From positions 5,022,001 through 5,086,000 of the forward strand of contig CM071589.1 of assembly GCA_036429605.1 (NCBI GenBank): 64,000 nt of DNA, given 5' to 3'. Every line of letters begins with the position of its first letter. Position 1 is the stretch's first letter. The notes under the pieces are model-generated. The model ran no database searches, was not told the DNA's origin, and saw only the letters and a list, made by a program, of their open reading frames with translations. The stretch comes from Cladobotryum mycophilum (lineage: Eukaryota; Ascomycota; Sordariomycetes; Hypocreales; Hypocreaceae). The translations under genes and the position numbers were made by a program. Shown piece after piece: positions 55,859 to 64,000 of the stretch.

Positions 55859-57087
55859 ATGTCGTTCAATCCCCAAACGCCACAGAGCCCCTCGCAATTC
55901 TCTCCTGCCACTTCGTCCGATCCCTCACTCGGCTCCTCCAATTCCATGGCCGTTGCGGGATCTGGTTCGACGACTCTGCCCACTCCTGCACACAGCGTCA
56001 ACGGCAGCGCCTCTCAGCCCGACATGAACATGGCCGACGACTCTCCGCACAAGCGAAAGCGCCCTCTCGACGACATCGGTAGTGACCGTGACCACAAAAA
56101 GGTTTACATTGACGACTTCAAACTCGCCATCGAGGACCTGCATCGAGATGTTGGGCCCAAATATCTGCTTCTTCATTCCCGTAAGACTCCCTCTGCTGCC
56201 CTCTTCTCGCTTTCCTCTTTTTTTCGAAGGCGAGATCTCGACAGTCACGGGGATGTTTTTGTTTCAAAGGACCTTTTATTGACACTGCCATTATCTAGCG
56301 CACCCTGAAGCTTTGCCTAGGACATCAGACGATCTGTACGATATGTTTGACCTAGTAAGCCTAGCCGCCGAAGTGGCGCGCGAGAAGCCCAATGGCGAGA
56401 AGAACGCGCTTCGAAAAACGTACAAGGGACACATCAAGCGTTTAGGCGTCGCCGGTCACTTTGACGTTACCAAGAAGAAGGAGGATGCGCCGTCAGATTT
56501 CATGGCCATGCTGCAAGTACCCGAATTGGAATGGAATGTGCACCAAGTCAAGGGACGGGAAATCAGTGACGGTTTATCAGACATGTCGCTATCGAGTTTA
56601 GGACGCGCCTTGACTATGGCAAAGGGTCCCGTCGCCAAGTCTATTTGGGATTCATCGGTATTGGGTGATTTGGCCCCATCCAACGGAGACACCTCCAAGT
56701 TGTCATCAGCAAAGCCTACCGCGCCGAATACGCCGTTAGCCTCGACCCCGGGTGCCATGAACATGAACAGACCCAAGACGTCGTTTCTATCAGCTCAAGA
56801 CCCCAACAGACCGCGAAGGAACATTAAGAAAAGGTCATATGGCGACAGCAGCTATGAAGGTTATGGTGAAGGTTACCCTGATGATGATGGCGGTATGGAG
56901 ACTGGCTACTCTACAGGGGAAGGTGAAGGGGGCCAGAAGCGTCGGAAGAAGGTGGGCAACATCACCGGATCTTGATTTGAAGGCTCTGGCTGGAACTAAC
57001 CATTTTTTGCAGAACCCAGGAACTTCATCACCCTACCCATCTGCTATGCGACAACAGAGCTACGGCCCTGGCATGGTTGGGGCGTAG
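55859..57087 (+). CDS. MED19: Mediator complex subunit 19 (Rox3), three exons
   Basis: Exons 55859-56180, 56299-56951 and 57013-57087 (introns 118 and 61 bp) give 349 residues. The N-terminal 65 residues are Ser/Pro-rich. The Med19 core follows: HKRKRPLDDIGSDRDHKKVY, DLHRDVGPKYLLLHSPHPEA (across intron 1), and LPRTSDDLYDMFDLVSLAAE. Then come REKPNGEKNALRKTYKGHIK and RLGVAGHFDV, the most conserved stretch in fungal Rox3 proteins. The C-terminal third is disordered, with Gly/Tyr-rich (YEGYGEGYPDDDGG) and a basic GGQKRRKK segment; the last small exon adds NPGTSSPYPSAMRQQSYGPG. Med19 belongs to the Mediator head/middle interface and links activators to RNA polymerase II. Confidence 0.94.
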
Positions 57088-58479
57088 ATAGCTTCTTCTT
57101 CCTCTCGGACGGTTTCTTTCCCAACGATCGTGCGAGAGCCCATTGGCCGCTCCCTATCCCCGGGGCTTGGCTTTCCCGTTTCAAAATCTCTGTTTTTTCG
57201 GTGGCTCACGGTAATTCTTTGCATGACACGGGCAAAAAAGTTGGGGATCATGGTTTGGTAACATGTACAGGCTCTTTATATCACGATAAATGAAGGCTCG
57301 GCACTTGATCTTTTTTTGCGGAGAAAAAGAGAAATTCGGCCGATTTGTGTTTTTACTCCCGGTTATTTTTGATTTTTTGCATCTCGGACGACAAGAAGAA
57401 ATCTGGATTATGTTGTCCTTGTCTAGCACGGCGTTTGGGGGGTCTTTGGCTTTTTACTTTTTTGCGTTGGGGAGATGAGGCTTTTTGGTCTTTCGTCTTC
57501 TCGACTTTTGGAACCTTTTTTCTCGAACTTCATATTCATATTTTTCCCCCTGGTTTTTTATCATTTTTTACCAAGCCCCTTACTCTTTACTATAGTAGAG
57601 AATAAGGGGGGTCAGCGATTACACACAAAAAAAAACAGAATCATAGTAGCCGGCACCGTCCGGTGGATACAAGAATTTTTTTCAAAACGAGAGCAAGTGG
57701 AGGGAAAGGGGGTATGATGGTGTTGGTGTTGGTTTGGACTGGCTGGTTGGGTTTTCCTTGCGAAACTCTCCCCCTTGCTGGAAAGAGGGCCAATTGTTCG
57801 AATTATTTTCTTTTTTGCCCACCCGGCACTTGTGAAGGGTTTTGGGCAAAAAAAAGAAGGGTGGGCAGCGGGAAAGGAGGGCGGTGGTTATTTGAATTGT
57901 CCGTTGTTGTTTTTTTTTATTGCTGCTGCGGTTTTTTTTTCCTCTTTTTTTTCGTATCCTTTGCCAGATACCAGTAGAAGAGAGAGAGAGAGCACAATGG
58001 AAAAGCTGGTCTAAGCGCTTTATTCATGCGGGAAGGTTCACCCTTCTCCCCTATTGTTCGTCCTTATAGTGATGCAGTTGTGTGAAAAAGGCGGTATAAA
58101 CATGCTCAGCTCGACAGTCACATAAACCCATCGACACCCAAGTTCCCAAGGGGAGAGTAAATGTCATTAAGTTGGGAAAGTAATATATAATTCTGTCCGA
58201 CTATACAAATTTGCTCCAGGACGTCTCCTATAAGAGACGAAAACGCCAAAAACCCATATGCCCTCCCCCTTTTTTTTTCCTTGATGCCATAATGCGTCAA
58301 ACCTCTTTAGTCTACATACCTCATAAACCAAAAAATAAAACAAACAAAATAAACAAAATATCCTCAAAAATTCCTTTGGTGGTCGTACATTCATAACCCC
58401 ATATTCTCGTACCACCGTCAATACTGGTTACAATCCTCCTCTTCCTCTTCCTATAATCATCTCCTTCCATATTTGATGT
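57088..58479. other. convergent spacer, MED19 / Zn2Cys6 factor
   Basis: 1.4 kb between convergent genes, with T- and G-rich runs and no coding signal. It is expected to hold both 3' untranslated regions. Confidence 0.5.
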
Positions 58480-61400
58480 TTATTGTGGATGTGGTGGCGG
58501 ACTAGACAGACTAGGGTCTGAAAAGGTAGAATCTGCGTAGCCAAAGTTTCCGTTTTCCACGCTAGGATACGCGCCACCACTCATCTCTGCCCAGTTCCAA
58601 TCTAGTGACATTTGCAGAGAGAATAGATCTTGTGGTATAAGCGGTTGTTGAAGGTTGCTGTAAGCCAGAGGCGAAGAGTGCGTGCTGTCCTGGATACCGG
58701 TCATATCAATGCTATATGGATCATATTCCGCGTCCAGACCGGTCTGATAATCGTGAGTCCATCCCATGGAATCCATGGAAGGCGATGAGCCTTGGGGCGA
58801 CGCTCCGTTACCATTCATAGACATGTAAGGAGAGCTCCGTGCAGCCGAGGCAGGCGAAAGATGATCCTGTGGCCTATTCTGTGGCGTCGTCGCAGTAGCC
58901 GTTGGACGCGGTGGAGTTTGCGATGGCATCGGCGTCGTTGCTTTACTGCCGGCAGAAGCCGTGACTGGCTTGTTACCAGATGCGTCGGGGTTCTTCCGCT
59001 TACGACGCGATGCGTGCTCCTTTTCAGCCTTCTCAACGACGCTCGTAGCGACACGGCAGAATTCAGAGCAAACACCAAGCATGCGATGAACACCGCCCTG
59101 CTCCGCTTCTTGGCCAAGCATAGAAAGGAAGGTGACAACCAAACTCATCAGCTTCACATCAGACTTTGCCCTGGGATCCAGGGGTTTTGCAAAATATTGC
59201 CAAATAGTGCTACAAGGGCCGACACTGGGAAGTAGAGGATCATCCTAGTTTCGGTATTAGCATCATTCATCTCATTTCCTATTTACTACACATCTCATGA
59301 CTTACCACACGCAAGAAAAATCTCCCTGGGGAATGTAGCTGAGTAAGGAGATGGAGGCTCTTGCCGCGGCGGTGCAAAGAGCTGCAGATGAGAAGATCCT
59401 GGGATTAAGTGGCCTGGCATTCAGACCCTGAATGGCATAGTCGGCCAACCGACTGGTCCATACTCCATGCTGAATGGACATTCGATGAATCGTAGTCAGG
59501 CAGTTATAATACGCAAAGTGCAACATTACAACATGCAATATGAGGGGGTATGGGAGGCCCTGATCGGATGCTCAGGTCGATATGCAATGGGGATATTCTC
59601 TTTCCACTCCTCCAGCTGTTGGTCCAGCTCGCCGATCGTGTTGAGAAGCTCGCCGTCAGACTGTTTCGATGCTTTGGCAGAATATAGTCGCTTATAAACA
59701 CTGCTTTCAATGACAGCAAACTCGCACATGGTACGAAACAAGTTCATCTTCCCTTTTCCCCCGGGTAAAGGAATGTTGCCGATGTTGTCTTTGGGGTCAG
59801 CCTCGGGTAGGTCGACATTCATATCGTCATCATCCTGTACTGGCGGCCGACCAGACCGGAGGCACAGATCCTTATCCAACATATAAGCAATCCAAAAGAC
59901 CCTCCTGCGCTGTTCAATCTCGATAGGGTTGAGATTGAATCCCGTCCCTTTCTTGTGGAGTCCGATGCTGTGCGACAGACGGATAGCCGCAGAGATCAAC
60001 AGGATTGTCGGCTGCGGGTTGGGTGTGCCCTGCAAGAAGAGAGCCATGCCAAGCAAAGCCTGGACGCTCAACAGGTCCGTGTTGCGCATTGTCAGTTCAG
60101 AGAAGCAGCTCATGGCGTTCTTTAGATGGTCCCATCCCAAAGTGTCGGCGTCTGCCGGGGAGAGACCACTCATGACACGCAGGCGATAGGAAATAGCCAA
60201 GGTAACATTCAGACTTGCCCACCATCCAGTACCCTGATATGGGTCATTGGAATATTGGCGTTCAACTAGATGCATAAAGGTCGGCTGGTGGAATAGGGGG
60301 AGCATGACATTGAAGTTTTCAAAATAGTCCTTAAGGAGAGCTAGGGTTTCTGTCTTGTCTGGCAACTGCCGGAATATAGGCCGCCGAAAGAGGTCACCAA
60401 AAATCTCGGGCTTCCAGTTGGTCCACTTGTGATCGTCCTCGGAGACGTGGGAAATCATATGTTGGAAAGATTCATCTCCTGTCTTGGAGTTGATCCATTG
60501 GACTCCCTTGGGAGAGAAGATGGAAAAGCCAGACGAGGAGCCTAAGTCTAATTAGCCAATGCCTCTTCAAGTATAAAACACCGGCTTGGGGACTCAAGAC
60601 ATACCGATATATCTGTTATCTCCAGATTGGGTGGTAACCAAGGAACACATCATCTCGGACAATGCCTCGACCTCCTCTTGGGGCTCCTCGGAGACAGCAG
60701 CAGGTTTTGGCTTGACGTCGCCCTCCCTTTCCCTATCTTGCTCCTTCCCCCTGGGCGTATCCTTGTTTGTACCAGGCGATACTATGATACTTTCGGGAGA
60801 AGCGCTTGTTTCTTGCATGGGTGTTTGGTTCGAGGGTGTGGAGGGGTCTGACGCCTGGGAGATTGATGCTTGTCGTGATTTCTCCGTGAGCCTCTTCTCA
60901 AGCGCACCAAGATCGTCGTCGTCTTCATCGAGGAGACCTGATGAAATTGTAAGCTAGATAGTCCATCGGGAGGGCAATGGGCTTGTATGTATTGGGGGCG
61001 GGGACACACCTGACAACCTCAAAAGGTGTTCCATGCGACCCAGTCGATTCTCTAGTCCCTCGATGTACTTGGCACTGCAGAGAGGTCAGTCAAAGAGACT
61101 CGGCTATGGGAAGGACATGCTTTGCGGCAAAACGGTGGCATCATACCCTTTTGGCGGCGCACGCTTCTTCTCGACTTGTGTAAAGACACATTCGGTCTTG
61201 TAATTGATGCAGTGGGTGCATGCGGGAAGCTTTCCATCGCACTTGATCTTCTTCTTCCTACACATATCACAAGCCTGCAAGCAACCAAGGGTGCATCAGT
61301 ATAAAGGCCCATTGCGGAGCAATATGATGCAATTCGGTGCATGGCAACCTACCCTCGAGATTCTTCTTCTTTTAGCCTCGAGGCTGTCATCCATGAGCAT

Positions 61401-61550
61401 ATGGTCGGGGAACATGTGGGCCGCGTAGTCTTGGGGCAGCTGTTGGAGATTCGGCATGCCATCGGGGAGGTATGAGCCAAAGATTTGCGGTGGTTCGTTT
61501 GTAAGCGATGGGGGCGCCATCGGGGGCATCTGGAAGCCCATCTGATCCAT
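58480..61550 (-). CDS. Zn2Cys6 transcription factor with fungal_trans domain; two apparent frameshifts
   Basis: Exons, in coding order: 61550-61353, 61274-61147, 61074-61010, 60937-60605, 60541-59306 and 59244-58480. The introns are 78, 72, 72, 63 and 61 bp. The zinc cluster ACDMCRKKKIKCDGKLPACT plus HCINYKTEC has C-X2-C-X6-C-X6-C-X2-C-X6-C (Cys68-95). It is followed by linker and coil AKYIEGLENRLGRMEHLLRL. The middle homology region is clear: LKDYFENFNVMLPLFHQPTF, ISAAIRLSHSIGLHKKG, and RRRVFWIAYMLDKDLCLRSG. Two frame changes occur at C runs (G runs on +): 59544-59548, before ILHVVMLHFAYYNCLTTIHR, and 59181-59184, after LYFPVSALVALFGNILQNP. One extra C at each would restore about 908 residues. 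The tail is Ser/Pro/Asn-rich with acidic/aromatic patches, as in activation domains. The target pathway is unknown. Confidence 0.87.
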
Positions 61551-62092
61551 GTTGACGGTGGCGTAGTCCGAGTGTTGCTCAATGCTAATAATCGCGGATG
61601 AAGACGGTTGTGCAATTCGGATGGGTTGCTCTTAAAGATGGCGATATCGAAACAGGAAGTGGATAATGGGGCCGCTGTGTCCAATGCCGGGAAAAAGAGC
61701 TTGGAATATGCAAAATTACGTCGGTTGGTCGGATATCTGCAAGTTGTGTTCGTATTCGTATCCTTGATTTTATGGATGCAGCATCTTTTTTTATGTATAA
61801 GGTGTAGGTGTGTAGGTGTAGGTGTAGGTTGACGTCGTCGCGTATACTAATAGATCTTGGCCTGTGGGTTTACCTTCCTCGTTACCGGCGTTGCGGGTAG
61901 CTGCAGGACGAGCTATTCGAGAGAGGCTTGCTTTCCTACCACCTCGCAGGTAACATATAATAAGAGAGGAAAGAGAAAAGAGAAGCTCCAAGGAATAGAA
62001 AACGGTTCAAAAGAGAGAGGGAGAAGAGAGACAAGACGGGCGTGGCGGAATTATCAATGGCGCCGGACCTTGACTTAACCTTGGTTGAGGGC

Positions 62093-62104
62093 GGGGGGGG
62101 GGGG
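62093..62104. repeat. 12-G homopolymer
   Basis: Twelve consecutive G residues. Confidence 0.95.
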
Positions 62105-62283
62105 AGGAAAGGTTTCAGTCTGGCTGGCCACTGCCTATGAAGAGGTGCAGTGCTGTATGTAGGTATAGTATGTATGTACACTGCAGCAGAGTAGACAGCG
62201 CAGCTTACAAGGGGAGTGAGAGCCTTATACTTTACATACTGTACTCCCCATCAAAGAGCCTCTTCCACCAGCACAACCAACCC

Positions 62284-62300
62284 TTTTTTTTTTTTTTTTT
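62284..62300. repeat. 17-T homopolymer
   Basis: Seventeen consecutive T residues. Confidence 0.95.
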
Positions 62301-63128
62301 AGAGACCCCGGACGGGTGATGGCGCCTCCCTGCTTCACTCTTGTGGAGTCCAAGCAGGCCCAGGTTTGTTTCTTCCACACAGGCTTCACCAATGGGGAGA
62401 CCTTGAACAATGTGCGGCGGAATGAATTGGCGGGAGGGATGTTTGGTCCTACAGTGTCCAAATACAGTGGCACCGGAGCTGAGATGTAGGTATGATGGAT
62501 GATGGGGTCATGACTTTTGGGGGTGAGCAATCAGGGGAGGGGAGGTCAACAAGTCAAGTCAGCCATCAGCCAACCTACAAGTACCTAAGGGAATGGATGG
62601 AAGCGGCGGGATTCGGCAAGAGAGCTAAATACAGAGTAGCATTGAGGCCTAGTATGCACTGTCGACCCTATAAAGTGTAGGTACCTTCGATTAGCTGGTC
62701 GCTAGTGCTGTCAGTTCAGTGAGCTCCAGAGAGCTTTCCAAGGTGTTGGGTCAAGAGGAGTACCTATGGATACCTACCTAGTACTACCTAGTAGGTAGCC
62801 TACATGCCCAGCTGTCTAAAACTCCGCACAGTGGATTTTCTTGTGCTGTGCAGGCGGCGGGCTGGGGGAGGGAGGGGCTTCTGCGCAAAGCTGGAGACCC
62901 AAAAAAAGACAAACACCACTACCACCACCAATGCAGTGCAACTCTGAGTGCATTATTAATCCATTCCATAAATACAGGAGTGAATACCTAGGTAGGTAGA
63001 TACAGTGTTCCCCTTTACGAAAAGTACAAGTGAAAAAAATTACCAAGTTGGGCAAAATCACAAGGGGGAAAAAAGAAAAAAGAACCCGGTAAAGCAAAAA
63101 GCAAGAACATCACAAACACGCAAACTCC

Positions 63129-63131
<3 letters not shown>

Positions 63132-63177
<46 letters not shown>
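63132..63177. repeat. (CT)23 microsatellite
   Basis: Twenty-three perfect CT units, the second-longest dinucleotide run in the window; the polypurine strand is the minus strand. Confidence 0.96.
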
Positions 63178-63181
<4 letters not shown>

Positions 63182-64000
63182 ACCTTGACTTGTACAAAGT
63201 AATCCATCATCATCTGACTAAGGCTGTCTCTGTCTGTCCCTTTTTGTCTTGCTCGCATTTCCGGCCGTGGGGGACGTTCGCCATCGTTGTTTGTGTGGTC
63301 ACATCCACCCCCCGCCCATCCTTCTTTCATAAGTTGAGCCGAGTCGAGTCGACGACGACAGCAAGAATGCCTACCTATACGAATACGCCTATTGTTTTCC
63401 TCATCCATATGATAGGCTATCTATGCATTAAAAAAAAGATGGGGGTACCTTTTTTTGGGAACACAACCCAAGCTCTCCCTACATATGGCCTGATCCACTG
63501 TATTACACATCTCACACACATCCATTCCCATATGATTCCATATTAATATCATGCCACGCCAAGAAAAGAAAAAAAGAAAAAAAATAGGTGTATACTTGTA
63601 CTATGAAAAGAACCTTTGCACTGCCATGCTTGGTGTTTGAAACATCTGACACTCTCACTGCCAGAGAGATTAATTGATGTATTACCCACAGTAGCCAAGC
63701 GCACGCCTTGTCGCTCCTCCATATTCGTTCCAACCGCGCCAGATCTCGATGCCCAATCAACCCTGGCCTGGCTTCCTCCTCTGTGATGTGATGACTATAA
63801 TTACTTTTTTTGGAGGCGCATCCCACCTTTTTTCATACCAAGATGCCAACCTTTTGGGGGTTAAATGAATTGCTCATCTTCTTACCAAGGTTTCTGTAAA
63901 TTACCCTGCATACTACATACTTGTAATACTTGTACACAATAACCGACCCAACCAAGCCAGCGTAGGGTTCAAGCTGATCGCCCCCTCCCCTTCCTTCGAA

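Larger units (their letters stand above)
61551..64000. other. upstream region of the Zn2Cys6 gene to window end
   Basis: No supported gene in 2.4 kb. It contains GGTAGG/CCTACC-type motifs (61800-61830, 62755-62810, 62985-63000), a G12 run (62093-62104), a T17 run (62284-62300) and a CT microsatellite. A gene starting beyond 64000 cannot be assessed. Confidence 0.5.

Noticed and set aside
59306..59322. GTGTGG donor in the Zn2Cys6 gene that would avoid one frameshift
   Set aside because: A full consensus GTAAGT lies 4 bp downstream, and its reading gives the expected hydrophobic helix. Not excluded; see the finding at 59181.

Overview
This window is nuclear DNA of a filamentous ascomycete. The genes carry many short introns (about 40-165 bp) with GTRNGY donors and CTRAY branch sites. 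Intergenic DNA is rich in CT/GA tracts, microsatellites and TACCT/AGGTA motifs. The protein set includes a PNP-NACHT-ankyrin receptor, a Zn2Cys6 factor and a fungal homeodomain factor. The gene content and protein style suggest Sordariomycetes, most likely Hypocreales; this is inferred from the sequence, not from a database search. I support 14 protein-coding loci and no tRNA, rRNA, transposon or CRISPR array.

Layout. 1-9.4 kb: one intronless Ser-rich hypothetical protein (2843-3916, +) in otherwise gene-free, repeat-rich DNA. 9.4-11.8 kb: glycogen synthase (-, five exons). 14.5-25.1 kb: a compact housekeeping block with YTM1 (+), a DEDDy 3'-5' exonuclease (-), LSM5 (+), RPB11 (-), a mitochondrial HemK/PrmC-type release-factor methyltransferase (+) and an m-AAA protease (+). 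27.5-29.8 kb: a BOR1/SLC4-type anion transporter (+). 30.5-35.2 kb: a PNP-NACHT-ankyrin NLR (+). 35.4-39.0 kb: TOF1/Swi1 (-). 39.4-40.5 kb: a mitochondrial 3-hydroxyacyl-CoA dehydrogenase (+). 40.5-50.1 kb: a 9.6 kb stretch without a convincing gene. 50.1-52.3 kb: a homeodomain transcription factor (+). 55.9-57.1 kb: Mediator subunit MED19/Rox3 (+). 58.5-61.6 kb: a Zn2Cys6 transcription factor (-).

Functional themes are RNA and ribosome biology (YTM1, LSM5, RPB11, MED19), mitochondrial functions (release-factor methylation, inner-membrane proteolysis, short-chain beta-oxidation), replication-fork protection (TOF1), carbohydrate storage, and developmental or regulatory factors flanked by long non-coding DNA. 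Several neighbours are divergent pairs with short shared promoters (exonuclease/LSM5, RPB11/methyltransferase, TOF1/dehydrogenase).

The most notable observations are the NLR with a probable ATP/nucleoside-cleaving PNP domain, whose open frame has no usable ATG because a GA-repeat breaks it next to a good start codon, and three reading-frame breaks at G/C homopolymers in two transcription-factor genes. Each of those three would be repaired by one extra G or C, which points to homopolymer under-calling in the assembly rather than decay.
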